Of a DNA stretch of 64,000 nucleotides, positions 53,062 through 61,696 are shown one piece after another. This DNA is from an uncultured Verrucomicrobia subdivision 3 bacterium. GTDB lineage: Bacteria; Verrucomicrobiota; Verrucomicrobiia; Limisphaerales; UBA11358. The first letter of the stretch is position 1, and the number at the start of each line of letters is the position of its first letter. A program made the translations under genes and the position numbers. A model generated the notes under the pieces. It saw nothing but the letters and a program-made list of their open reading frames with translations. It was not told the origin of the DNA and searched no databases. The DNA is taken from positions 35,898-99,897 of the forward strand of contig CAIPKV010000070.1 of the NCBI GenBank assembly GCA_903865745.1. The letters are read 5' to 3'.

Positions 53062-53208
53062 CCGTCGTAGACCGAAGCTCGACGGATGTAAACCGAAACG
53101 GTTTGGACGTACACTGAAGCTTTCCGGGCGTAGATTTTAGGCATGCGGGCGTAGGCGGACGTGACGCGGACGACGTCCGGATGGCTTCGGTCTACGACCG
53201 GACCTTGC
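53062..53208. repeat. Array of seven degenerate 21-base repeats
   Basis: Seven contiguous units of 21 bases start at 53062, 53083, 53104, 53125, 53146, 53167 and 53188 with the core CGGnCGTAnACCGAAGC. An inverted copy of the first unit's core (CTTCGGTCTACGACCGG) lies at 53185-53201, so the array has inverted ends. No unique spacers are present. Together with 52859-53402 it accounts for the long stretch without an intact gene here. Confidence 0.85.
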
Positions 53209-53402
53209 GGGGACACGACGGCGGAGCTTAGGTCTACGTCGGGAATCCTTGGGTATAAGTCGGCTGGGCAGAAATGTATGACTGGCGGCGAAAGGGAGAT
53301 AAACGCACGGCCCAACGGCACATTCGCAGCGACTTTCGGCAGACAGCCGCATGAAATCCTGACGTCATCATAGTGCGGTTCTCAGTCGGGACAACGCTAG
53401 TA

Positions 53403-53570
53403 TTACAATTGGATTAGGCGGACGGCGATTTTACCTTCCAAACCGTTCTCAATGGGCTGGCCGACGACGCGGAGCGGTTCGGATTGTTGTGCCAGCGGCA
53501 GGACTTCTTCCAAAAACCGGTACGCGGCTTCGGCCGAATCTTCGTAGTAGTGAACGCTTGCGGAGGGCAC
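53403..53570 (-). CDS. Small ORF, 55 aa, GTG start, possible real gene
   Basis: The frame from GTG at 53570 to TAA at 53403 encodes VPSASVHYYEDSAEAAYRFL, then an acidic and polar body (EEVLPLAQQSEPLRVVGQPI) and a final strand-like ENGLEGKIAVRLIQL. It has codon and residue patterns like coding sequence, and lies 36 bases beyond the ROK kinase stop, on the same strand. An in-frame stop just upstream limits it. It could be an independent small gene or a fragment of a longer one. Confidence 0.45.
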   Translation of the reverse strand: MPSASVHYYEDSAEAAYRFLEEVLPLAQQSEPLRVVGQPIENGLEGKIAVRLIQL

Positions 53571-53606
53571 GCGTCAACTCATGTGCCGCTGGTCAGCCGG
53601 GAATTG

Positions 53607-54491
53607 TCAGACGCCGACCAGGGCGGCGCCAAAGACGCCGGCGGAATCGCCCAGCTGATGTTTAACAATGGGTGTTTCCAATTCGTCAGTGAAGACGTAT
53701 TTGCGCACTTGCGCGACGCCTTCGGTGTAGAGCGCGGAGAAATTTGAGACGCCGCCGCCGATGACGACGATGTCCGGGTCGAGGATGTCAATGAGGTTGG
53801 CCAGCGCGCGGCCAAAGCGGTCGAAGAACCAATGCATGAATTCGACTGCCTTGGGTTCGCCGGCGTAGAATTCCCGTTCAATTTCCTTGAGCGGCTTTTT
53901 TACGCCGTATTTTTCTGCGTAGCGCTTCTCCAGTCCGCTGCCGCTGATGAAGGTTTCCGTGCAACCATGCTGACCGCAGTAGCAAAGCGGGCCGTGGGGA
54001 TCAATGCACATGTGCCCCCACTCGCCGGCGATGGCCTGCGCGCCGGTAAAAACTTCGCCCTTGTAAACGATGCCGCCGCCGCAGCCGGTGCCCATGATGA
54101 CGCCGAATACCAGTTTCTTGCCGCGGCCCGCGCCAAGCAGCGCCTCGGCCATGGCGAAGCAGTTCGCGTCGTTTTGGATTTCGATTTTACGGCCCAGCAG
54201 CTGCTCCAAATCGGTCTTCACGGGCTGGCCGTTCATGCAGACGGTGTTGGAATTTTTCAGGAGGCCGGTGCGCGGCGAAAGTGCGCCGGGGGTGCCGATG
54301 CCGAAGGTCGTCGGCTGGCCGGGAACGGCGGCCACGAGGTCGTCGTGCATGGCTTTCAGGCGTTGGAGGATGTGCCGGTAGCCGTGCTCGCGCTCGGTGG
54401 GGATGCGTTTGCGGATGATTTCCTGGCCGCTGGCGTCGAGTACAACGCCTTCGATTTTCGTGCCGCCAAGATCGATGCCAATGCGATACAT
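53607..54491 (-). CDS. ROK family sugar kinase
   Basis: The 294-residue protein has the phosphate loop DLGGTKIEG, a GIGTPGAL segment, catalytic Asp in IQNDANCFAMAEALLG, GVIMGTGCGGGI and the zinc-site cluster with GHMCIDP and CYCGQHGC, typical of ROK glucokinases and N-acetylglucosamine kinases. ATG at 54491 is preferred over one 15 bases upstream because it starts MYRIGIDLGG. The exact sugar is not clear. Confidence 0.9.
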   Translation of the reverse strand: MYRIGIDLGGTKIEGVVLDASGQEIIRKRIPTEREHGYRHILQRLKAMHDDLVAAVPGQPTTFGIGTPGALSPRTGLLKNSNTVCMNGQPVKTDLEQLLGRKIEIQNDANCFAMAEALLGAGRGKKLVFGVIMGTGCGGGIVYKGEVFTGAQAIAGEWGHMCIDPHGPLCYCGQHGCTETFISGSGLEKRYAEKYGVKKPLKEIEREFYAGEPKAVEFMHWFFDRFGRALANLIDILDPDIVVIGGGVSNFSALYTEGVAQVRKYVFTDELETPIVKHQLGDSAGVFGAALVGV

Positions 54492-54557
54492 GCTTAAGCC
54501 GGCCAAAGCATGGGCTGAATCGCGCTGAAAAACAAGTGTGCGAATGTCCCGGCGCGG

Positions 54558-57500
54558 TTACTTGCCGCAGCAGTTTTTGTATTTTTTGCCGCTGCCGCAG
54601 GGGCAGGGGTCATTGCGGCCGACTTTCGGGCCGGTGCGCACGGGCTTGGCCTTGGCCGCCGCTTCTGCGGCATGGGCGGCTTCGCTGACGACGTCGCTGG
54701 CTTTCGCCTGCGGCGCGCCGGTGCCGGTGCTGGTGCCGCCGAACGCGCTGGTGTTCTGGTGCAAGGTCTGCTGCGGCGCGTTGCGCAGGAAATTTTCAAA
54801 CGCCAGCAGGCTGGACGCGCTGCGGAAGACGTTGTGGCAGATTTCCGTCTTCACGTTGACCATCAGCTCGTCGAAAATCTTGAAGGCTTCGGCCTTGTAT
54901 TCCAGCAGCGGGTCGCGCTGGCCATGCGCCCGGAGGCCGATGCTGTGGCGCAGGCTGTCCATCTCGTAAAGATGTTCCTGCCACAGTTTGTCTATCGCCT
55001 GCAAAATTGTGTAGCGCTCGACGGTGGCGAGCTTGTCCGGCTCCTCGAAGCTAACCTTCAATTCGTAGGCCTTGCGGATACTGTCGCTGATGAAATTGCA
55101 GACGGCAAATTGCGCGGGGCTCAGGCCGTCGTAAACGGAGTTTGCCACCGGTTCTTCCTTGCCATCGGCAGCGGCCTTGATGATTTCGCCTTCGGGCAAA
55201 CCGAGCGGGAAGTTCAGGTTCACCCAGTCGGCAAGCGAGCGCACCCGCCATTCGCTTGGATCGGCGTCAGCGGCGGTAAACTCTTCGATCTTCAGAATCA
55301 CGACTTCCTCGATGATGTCCATGAGGCGGTCGCGGACGTCATCGCTGTTGATGATTTCGTTGCGGAAGCCATAGATGACTTCGCGCTGCTTGTTCATTAC
55401 GTCGTCGTATTCGAGCGTGCGTTTGCGCTGCTGAAAATTGTGACCTTCAACGCGTTTCTGCGCCTGCTGGATGGAGCGGTTCAGCAAACCGTGCTTGAGT
55501 TCCTCACCTTCTTCAAGCCCCATGCGTTCCATCAATTTCACAATGCGGTCGCTGCCGAACAGACGCATCAAGTCGTCTTCGAGCGAAATGAAAAAGTGCG
55601 ATGAACCGGGATCGCCCTGGCGTGAGCAGCGACCGCGCAATTGCCGGTCGATGCGCCGCGATTCGTGGCGTTCCGTGCCGAGCACGTGCAGGCCGCCGAC
55701 TTGCGCTACGCCTTCGCCTAGTTTGATGTCCGTGCCGCGGCCCGCCATGTTCGTGGCGATGGTGATGGCACCGCGCTGGCCGGCGCGCGCCACAATTTCG
55801 GCTTCCTGCTGGTGATACTTAGCGTTGAGAACGGAATGGATTAATCCCTCTTTCTTCAACATGCGCGAGAGCATTTCGCTCGTCTCGACGGAGACTGTGC
55901 CGACGAGAATCGGCCGGCCGAGGGCGTGTAACTCCTTAATCTCGCGTACGACGGCGTTAAATTTTTCGCGGCGCGTCTTGTAAACTGAATCGTCCGCGTC
56001 CTTGCGGATGTTCGGCATGTTGGTCGGGATGGTCATCACGCCGAGCTTGTAGATGTCGTAAAATTCCGCCGCCTCGGTTTCCGCCGTGCCGGTCATGCCC
56101 GCGAGCTTGGTGTAAAGGCGGAAATAATTCTGGATTGTAATCGTCGCCAGCGTCTGCGTCTCACGTTCAATGGCCACGCCCTCTTTCGCCTCAACCGCCT
56201 GATGCAACCCATCGCTCCAGCGGCGCCCTGCCATGAGTCGCCCCGTGTGTTGGTCCACGATTATGACCTTATTGTCTTGGACGACATATTCCACGTCGAG
56301 TTGATAGAGCGAATACGCCTTGAGCAATTGCGAGATCGCGTGAATCTTCTGCGCTTTGGCCTCGAAGTCAGCTTGTAGCTTCGCCTTCGCCTCAAGACGT
56401 TTGCGCGCGTCGGGTTCGGAACCAGCGTCCACGTCGTGCAAGAGCGTTGTCAAATCTGGCAGCACAAACGCGTCCGGATCCTGCGGGCTGATGTGGTTAC
56501 GGCCTTTTTCCGTAAGGTCAGCTTCGTGACTTTTCTCATCCATCGCGAAGAGGAGCTCTTCCTTTTCGCGGTAGAGATCTACTTTCTTCTGATCCTTGTG
56601 AAGTTCCAGCTCTGCGCGGTTCATCATGCCGGCGTTTTCTGGAACTTCCAAAATTTTCATGAGCGCCTCGCTGCGCGGCTGGCCAGTCTTCACGCGGAAT
56701 AGCAGTAGGCCGATTTGTTTTTCCAATTCGTCAGCGTTTTGTACCGATTTGCCGTCAGCCGGATGCAGTTTCTTTATGAGTTCCTCGGCTTCTTTCAGAA
56801 AGCGATTACAAAGCTGCTGTTGCGCGCGAACCAAACCATCTACGGTTGGCTTCCATTGCGCGTATTGTTCGTCAAAAGTATGTACCGCCGGGCCGCTGAT
56901 GATTAACGGCGTACGCGCTTCATCAATCAAAATGGAATCCACCTCGTCTACAATCGCAAAGTAATGCCCGCGCTGCACCTGCTCTTCCTTGCGCAGCGCC
57001 ATGCCGTTGTCGCGCAGATAATCGAAGCCAAATTCCGAGTTCGTACCGTAAGTAATGTCACAGAAATACTGATCGCGGCGGACGCGCGGCGGCTGGTCGT
57101 GCAGAATTACCCCGACAGTCAAACCGAGAAATTTATAGATTGAGCCCATCCATTCCGCATCGCGCGCGGCAAGATAGTCGTTCACCGTCACCACATGGAC
57201 GCCCCGTCCGGTGAGCGCATTAAGATAGACCGGCAAAGTGCCGACGAGCGTCTTGCCTTCGCCGGTGGCCATTTCAGCGATGTGGCCGGTGTGCAGCGAA
57301 TAGCCACCGATGAGTTGCACGTCAAAATGAACCATTTCCCAGCGCAGCGGACGGTCGCGTACGATAACGTCATTGCCACACAGTCGGCGTGCGGCATTTT
57401 TCACCACGGCAAACGCCTCGGGCAAAATATCCGACAACTTCGCGGCGAGTTCCGCGTTGTCCTCGATTTTGGAGAGTTCCGCTTTCCAGGCGACCGTCTT

Positions 57501-57629
57501 GGCGCGCAATTCGTCATCGGACAGTTTTTGCAGACCGGCCTCAATCTCGTTAATCCGCGCTACGATGGGGCGGATTTTCTTTACATCCCGGTCGTTTTTC
57601 GACGGAAAAATCGCTCTTAAAAAATTCAC
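54558..57629 (-). CDS. secA: Preprotein translocase ATPase SecA
   Basis: SecA drives secretion through SecYEG. The 1023-residue protein has the Walker A region ATGEGKTLVGTLP, DEVDSILIDEARTPLIISGP, HGTNMAGRGTD-like GTDIKLGEGV, helical scaffold with EMDSLRHSIGLRAHGQRDPL, and the C-terminal zinc-binding SEC-C motif DPCPCGSGKKYKNCCG. It is longer than the E. coli protein (901). A hairpin lies about 40 bases upstream. Start MNFLRAIFPSKNDRD is consistent with the family. Confidence 0.96.
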   Translation of the reverse strand: MNFLRAIFPSKNDRDVKKIRPIVARINEIEAGLQKLSDDELRAKTVAWKAELSKIEDNAELAAKLSDILPEAFAVVKNAARRLCGNDVIVRDRPLRWEMVHFDVQLIGGYSLHTGHIAEMATGEGKTLVGTLPVYLNALTGRGVHVVTVNDYLAARDAEWMGSIYKFLGLTVGVILHDQPPRVRRDQYFCDITYGTNSEFGFDYLRDNGMALRKEEQVQRGHYFAIVDEVDSILIDEARTPLIISGPAVHTFDEQYAQWKPTVDGLVRAQQQLCNRFLKEAEELIKKLHPADGKSVQNADELEKQIGLLLFRVKTGQPRSEALMKILEVPENAGMMNRAELELHKDQKKVDLYREKEELLFAMDEKSHEADLTEKGRNHISPQDPDAFVLPDLTTLLHDVDAGSEPDARKRLEAKAKLQADFEAKAQKIHAISQLLKAYSLYQLDVEYVVQDNKVIIVDQHTGRLMAGRRWSDGLHQAVEAKEGVAIERETQTLATITIQNYFRLYTKLAGMTGTAETEAAEFYDIYKLGVMTIPTNMPNIRKDADDSVYKTRREKFNAVVREIKELHALGRPILVGTVSVETSEMLSRMLKKEGLIHSVLNAKYHQQEAEIVARAGQRGAITIATNMAGRGTDIKLGEGVAQVGGLHVLGTERHESRRIDRQLRGRCSRQGDPGSSHFFISLEDDLMRLFGSDRIVKLMERMGLEEGEELKHGLLNRSIQQAQKRVEGHNFQQRKRTLEYDDVMNKQREVIYGFRNEIINSDDVRDRLMDIIEEVVILKIEEFTAADADPSEWRVRSLADWVNLNFPLGLPEGEIIKAAADGKEEPVANSVYDGLSPAQFAVCNFISDSIRKAYELKVSFEEPDKLATVERYTILQAIDKLWQEHLYEMDSLRHSIGLRAHGQRDPLLEYKAEAFKIFDELMVNVKTEICHNVFRSASSLLAFENFLRNAPQQTLHQNTSAFGGTSTGTGAPQAKASDVVSEAAHAAEAAAKAKPVRTGPKVGRNDPCPCGSGKKYKNCCGK

Positions 57630-57668
57630 ATCAGTCCTTCAATGCTGCTGGTTAAAAAATGAATTCAT

Positions 57669-57694
57669 ACGCTACGCGACGAATCGCGTAGCGT
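57669..57694. terminator. Perfect 11-base hairpin between secA and an orphan HisKA gene
   Basis: The arms ACGCTACGCGA and TCGCGTAGCGT surround a CGAA loop. On the minus strand it is followed by ATGAATTCATTTTTT, which contains a six-T run 9 bases after the stem. It may terminate the upstream 109-residue gene or lie in the secA leader. The T-run is not immediate, so this is less certain than the other terminators. Confidence 0.6.
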
Positions 57695-57720
57695 CAAAGC
57701 GAAATGGAATGTAAGAATGG

Positions 57721-58050
57721 TCAGGCCGCCTGTGTTGCCGGCTGGGCAGTGGCAGCGAGAGTCGGGCGGGAACGCGGATAAGTGGAATGGCGCACTAGCG
57801 ACTCAGCCCGCTTCACATTTTCGGTAATCAGGAGTAGTTCCGGACGCAAGGCTGGATTCTCGCCGTGCTTTATTAACATCCGCTCGGCATAGCCGCGGAT
57901 GATGGTGAAGATATTGTTCAATTCATGCGCCACTTCGCGGCCGACCTGCTTTTGCGTGTCAGGATTTGGCGTTTCGTGGTGCAAGGTGGCCAGCGTAGCA
58001 GGTTCCAGCGCGGGCGACATTTTCAGGTAGATATTTTCCAAAGATGACAT
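57721..58050 (-). CDS. Orphan HisKA-like phosphoacceptor protein
   Basis: The 109-residue protein has a histidine-kinase dimerisation/phosphoacceptor segment QVGREVAHELNNIFTIIRGY with H-E-L-N-N, and a second helix RPELLLITENVKRAESLV. No HATPase domain follows. The C-terminus is Pro/Thr-rich. The start used (MSSLENIYLKMS) is the second ATG. It may be a truncated kinase, a phosphotransfer protein or an antagonist of a kinase. It lies directly upstream of secA on the same strand. Confidence 0.6.
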   Translation of the reverse strand: MSSLENIYLKMSPALEPATLATLHHETPNPDTQKQVGREVAHELNNIFTIIRGYAERMLIKHGENPALRPELLLITENVKRAESLVRHSTYPRSRPTLAATAQPATQAA

Positions 58051-58222
58051 TTGAGTAAAGTAAAGCAACTACCTTGCCATATTGATTTACTCGTGATTCC
58101 AGAAGAATGATTGTTTTCCAGTAAACTCTCGCACAATAATTTGACAGTCGTGGTAGAAAATTGGACACCAATTCGTGGCTGGATTCCCGCCGCTTAACGG
58201 CTACACTTCCCCTTCAAATCGC

Positions 58223-59044
58223 ATGAATCTTGCGCCCGAATCCATCGGCCTTATTGCTGGCAGCCGTTCCCTGCCGCTCGATTTTGCACGACTCGCACGC
58301 GCGGCGGGCGTTAAACGCATCGTCTGTACCGCCGTCGAGGGCGAGACCGATCCCGCACTGGCATCGCTCGTGGATGACATCGTTTGGCTCAATGTCGGTC
58401 AGTTGGGTAAAATGATTTCTGCTTTCACCAGTCGAGGCGTAAAACAAGTCGTCATGGCTGGACAAGTCGCACCGAAAAATCTTTTTGATTTACGACCTGA
58501 CCTGCGTGCGCTTGGTGTGCTCATGCGGTTGAAAGAAAAAAATGCCCATTCCATTTTCGGTGCGATTGCAGACGAACTAAAAAAAGACGGCGTGGAACTC
58601 ATCGAGGCAACGCCTTGGCTAGCACCGCTGATGCCACAGAGTGGATTTACGCTCGGCCCCAAAGTTACCGACGCACAAAGGGCCGATGTGGAATTTGGTT
58701 TCAAAATCGCCAAACAAGTTTCACAATTGGAGATTGGGCAACTTGTGGTTGTCAAAAACGGCACCGTATTGGCAGTTGAAGGGTTTGAAGGCACGGATAA
58801 ATGCCTCGCCCGCGGCGGCGAACTCGCCGGCAAAGACGGCGGCGCGGTTGCCGTTAAAGTCGCCAAGCTAAACCATGACATGAGATTTGATATCCCGTGC
58901 ATTGGCGCAAAAACCTTTGAGACATGCGCAGCCGCAAAAATTTCTGTTCTCGCTCTCGAATCAGGCAAATCGCTTTTACTCGAACGCGAAGCTTGCGAAG
59001 AACTGGCGAAGAAAAATAAAATTTCTGTAGCGACGATTTCCTGA
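58223..59044 (+). CDS. lpxI: UDP-2,3-diacylglucosamine pyrophosphatase LpxI
   Basis: LpxI (DUF1009) removes UMP to form lipid X in the lipid A pathway, replacing LpxH in many bacteria. The 273-residue protein starts MNLAPESIGLIAGSRSLPLD and has the pattern VVMAGQVAPKNLF, LGPKVTDAQRADVEFGF, VEGFEGTDKCLARGGELAG, and HDMRFDIPCIGAKTFE with the conserved Asp. An upstream in-frame ATG adds 16 residues without family match. LpxI supports a Gram-negative outer membrane. Confidence 0.9.
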   Translation: MNLAPESIGLIAGSRSLPLDFARLARAAGVKRIVCTAVEGETDPALASLVDDIVWLNVGQLGKMISAFTSRGVKQVVMAGQVAPKNLFDLRPDLRALGVLMRLKEKNAHSIFGAIADELKKDGVELIEATPWLAPLMPQSGFTLGPKVTDAQRADVEFGFKIAKQVSQLEIGQLVVVKNGTVLAVEGFEGTDKCLARGGELAGKDGGAVAVKVAKLNHDMRFDIPCIGAKTFETCAAAKISVLALESGKSLLLEREACEELAKKNKISVATIS

Positions 59045-59077
59045 TTTAAACCTAAAATTACAATCAAATATTTTACG

Positions 59078-59584
59078 ATGCTAAAATCCCACGAACTCCT
59101 CGGCTTCATGTCGCCCGCTCTGGCCACCGATATTTTGTCCTTCATCTTCGAGTCCGACAAAGCGGCCTACAAGGCGACGCTCGCAGCCGTTGCCCAGGCG
59201 AAGCACGTCCGCCCGGTCTTCCTCGAACGCCAACCCCGCGAAGCCCGTCACGCGATGATGTTGTCTGCCCTCACCAAGCCCCAACTCGACGAGGCTGCCG
59301 CCGCATTCATTCGCGCGTGGCTGGTTAAAAAACACATGCCCATTCTGGCGGATTTCATGAACGCGCTGGAAATTCCCAATGAAAACGGAGTGGTGGAAGA
59401 TTTGCCGACGGCCGTAGATGACGCGAAATTAAAATCCGGCGTGGAAATTTTGCTAGGCAAATACCCGCATGAAACGGTCGCAGTTTATTTAAATGCGTTC
59501 AATGATATGAATACCGCGAACTGGCCAAACCTGAAGGCTTTGCTGGAATCAGATACGCGGCTGCAACTCGGCAATCACGCCTAG
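59078..59584 (+). CDS. Hypothetical protein, 168 aa
   Basis: The protein is mainly helical (SPALATDILSFIFESDKAAY, ALTKPQLDEAAAAFIRAWLV, DAKLKSGVEILLGKYPHETV) with a Trp/Asn-rich C-terminal end (NDMNTANWPNLKALLE). It has no signal peptide or recognisable domain. It follows lpxI by 33 bases and precedes gnd by 104 bases. Function is unknown. Confidence 0.7.
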   Translation: MLKSHELLGFMSPALATDILSFIFESDKAAYKATLAAVAQAKHVRPVFLERQPREARHAMMLSALTKPQLDEAAAAFIRAWLVKKHMPILADFMNALEIPNENGVVEDLPTAVDDAKLKSGVEILLGKYPHETVAVYLNAFNDMNTANWPNLKALLESDTRLQLGNHA

Positions 59585-59688
59585 GCATATCCGTTTCACA
59601 AACGAACTAAATTTGATGTAGCAAGATACTGCTGGCGCATATCAGCGGCTTTTGTATCGTGCCAGTCTGAATTTAACTAAATAAAATT

Positions 59689-61164
59689 ATGGAACAACCT
59701 CAAGGTGACATCGCATTAATCGGCCTGGCTGTGATGGGCCAGAACCTGATTCTCAACATGAATGACCACGGCTTCACAGTCGTGGCTTACAACCGCACCA
59801 CTGAAAAGGTGGACCATTTTCTCGCGAGCGAAGCCAAGGGAACAAAAATCCTCGGCGCGCACTCAATCGAAGAAATGGTTTCCAAACTTAAATCACCGCG
59901 CCGCGTGATGATGCTCGTCAAAGCTGGCAAGCCCGTAGATGACTTTATTGACCTGCTCGTCCCGCACCTGTCCCCCGGTGACATCATCATTGACGGCGGC
60001 AACTCGCTATTCGACGACACAAACCGCCGCGTGAAATACTGCGAGAGCAAAGGGCTTTTATTCGTCGGCACCGGCGTGAGCGGCGGCGAAGAAGGTGCGC
60101 GCAAGGGCCCGAGCATTATGCCCGGTGGCTCACCCAAGGCCTGGCCTTTCGTAAAAGACATTTTTCAGGCCGTCTCCGCAAAGGTAGAAGGCAATGTCCC
60201 CTGCTGCGACTGGGTGGGTGAAGGCGGTGCCGGTCATTACGTGAAAATGGTTCACAACGGCATCGAATACGGTGACATGCAGCTCATCTGCGAAGCTTAC
60301 AACATACTCAAACACGGTCTCGGTTTGAGTGCCGATGAGATGCACCAGGTCTTTGCCGAATGGAACCAAGGCGAACTCGATTCCTATCTCATCGAAATTT
60401 CCCGCGACATTCTCGCCACCAAAGATACTGACGGCCAGCCGCTCGTGGACAAGATTCTCGATACCGCCGGCCAGAAAGGCACTGGTAAATGGACGGTCAT
60501 CAATTCGCAGGATCTCGGCATCCCCATCACCCTGATGGCTGAAGCCGTTTATTCCCGCTGCGTTTCAGCACTCAAAGACGAACGCGTTAAGGCGTCAAAG
60601 AAATTGAAAGGCCCGCGTCCGGCGCTTACCAGCATTGCCGCCAATCCGGAAAAGAAAAAGGCATTCATCGCCGACATCATGAGCGCGCTCTACGCCTCGA
60701 AGATTGTCAGCTACGCACAGGGTTACATGCTCATGCGCGCGGCCGCCAAGGAATACGGCTGGAATTTGAACTACGGCGGCATCGCCCTCATGTGGCGCGG
60801 TGGCTGCATCATCCGCTCACGCTTTCTCGGCAAGATCAAGGAAGCTTACGATAATAATCCCAAGCTTTCGAACTTATTGCTCGACGATTATTTCCGCGGT
60901 GAAATCAAAAAATCCCAGAAAGGCTGGCGCAACATCGTTGCCACCGCCGCGAAACGCGGTATTCCCGTGCCGGCCTTCAGCACCGCCCTGGCGTTCTTCG
61001 ATCAATACCGCTCGGCAGTCTTGCCCGCAAATCTGCTGCAAGCCCAACGGGATTATTTCGGCGCGCACACCTACGAACGCGTGGACAAACCGCGCGGTGA
61101 GTTTTTCCACACCAATTGGACCGGCCGCGGCGGCACCACTTCAAGCAGCACTTATAATGTCTGA
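59689..61164 (+). CDS. gnd: 6-phosphogluconate dehydrogenase (decarboxylating)
   Basis: Gnd oxidises 6-phosphogluconate to ribulose-5-phosphate in the pentose phosphate pathway. The 491-residue protein has the NADP fold start IALIGLAVMGQNLILNMNDH, then GVSGGEEGARKGPSIMPGG, the substrate segment HYVKMVHNGIEYGDMQLICE, and the C-terminal end GEFFHTNWTGRGGTTSSSTY. Length is typical. A terminator at 61227-61255 follows. Confidence 0.96.
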   Translation: MEQPQGDIALIGLAVMGQNLILNMNDHGFTVVAYNRTTEKVDHFLASEAKGTKILGAHSIEEMVSKLKSPRRVMMLVKAGKPVDDFIDLLVPHLSPGDIIIDGGNSLFDDTNRRVKYCESKGLLFVGTGVSGGEEGARKGPSIMPGGSPKAWPFVKDIFQAVSAKVEGNVPCCDWVGEGGAGHYVKMVHNGIEYGDMQLICEAYNILKHGLGLSADEMHQVFAEWNQGELDSYLIEISRDILATKDTDGQPLVDKILDTAGQKGTGKWTVINSQDLGIPITLMAEAVYSRCVSALKDERVKASKKLKGPRPALTSIAANPEKKKAFIADIMSALYASKIVSYAQGYMLMRAAAKEYGWNLNYGGIALMWRGGCIIRSRFLGKIKEAYDNNPKLSNLLLDDYFRGEIKKSQKGWRNIVATAAKRGIPVPAFSTALAFFDQYRSAVLPANLLQAQRDYFGAHTYERVDKPRGEFFHTNWTGRGGTTSSSTYNV

Positions 61165-61226
61165 ATTTATGGCCGTGTTTCAAAAACACCGCTGATTTCA
61201 CGCATTCGTAAGCGTGACGACTATTC

Positions 61227-61255
61227 AAGGCGCGGGCTTCGGCTCGCGCCTTTTT
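61227..61255 (+). terminator. Intrinsic terminator after gnd
   Basis: AAGGCGCG and CGCGCCTT form an 8-base stem around a 10-base GC-rich loop, followed by five T residues. Confidence 0.8.
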
Positions 61256-61344
61256 ATTTTCGACAGCTTTCACTGCCTTTGCGCTTTGCCTAAGACTTAA
61301 AAAGCTTTGTTTGACGCCTGATTCCGCAACGGTAAAACTTCGGC

Positions 61345-61677
61345 ATGGCAAAACCTGAATTAAAGATAGAGAAACTCGTCACCGGTAACGGCGCGACTCC
61401 GAAAAAAGGCCAGATGGTCACTGTCCACTATACCGGAACCTTCCTGGACGGGAAAAAATTCGACAGCTCGGTTGATCGCAACGAGCCGTTTACGTTCGTG
61501 CTCGGCGAAGGTCACGTCATCGCCGGCTGGGATCTTGGCGTCGCCACCATGAAAATTGGCGACAAACTAAAATTAACCATTCCGCCGGAACTCGCCTACG
61601 GCCGCGATGGCTACCCTGGCGCGATTCCTCCGAATGCGACCCTGATTTTTGAAGTGGAACTGCTCGGCATCGGCTGA
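61345..61677 (+). CDS. FKBP-type peptidyl-prolyl isomerase
   Basis: The 110-residue protein is a complete FKBP domain: [51 protein letters not shown] and [14 protein letters not shown]. It has no signal peptide, so it acts in the cytoplasm. It catalyses cis/trans isomerisation at proline and may assist folding. It lies 19 bases ahead of the next gene. Confidence 0.93.
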   Translation: MAKPELKIEKLVTGNGATPKKGQMVTVHYTGTFLDGKKFDSSVDRNEPFTFVLGEGHVIAGWDLGVATMKIGDKLKLTIPPELAYGRDGYPGAIPPNATLIFEVELLGIG

Positions 61678-61696
61678 CCTCAGTCCGAATCCCCTT

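Noticed and set aside
53062..53208. Possible CRISPR array or coding repeat protein
   Set aside because: There are no spacers. The frame that gives a 7-residue repeat has no supported start and the units vary too much for a protein repeat.
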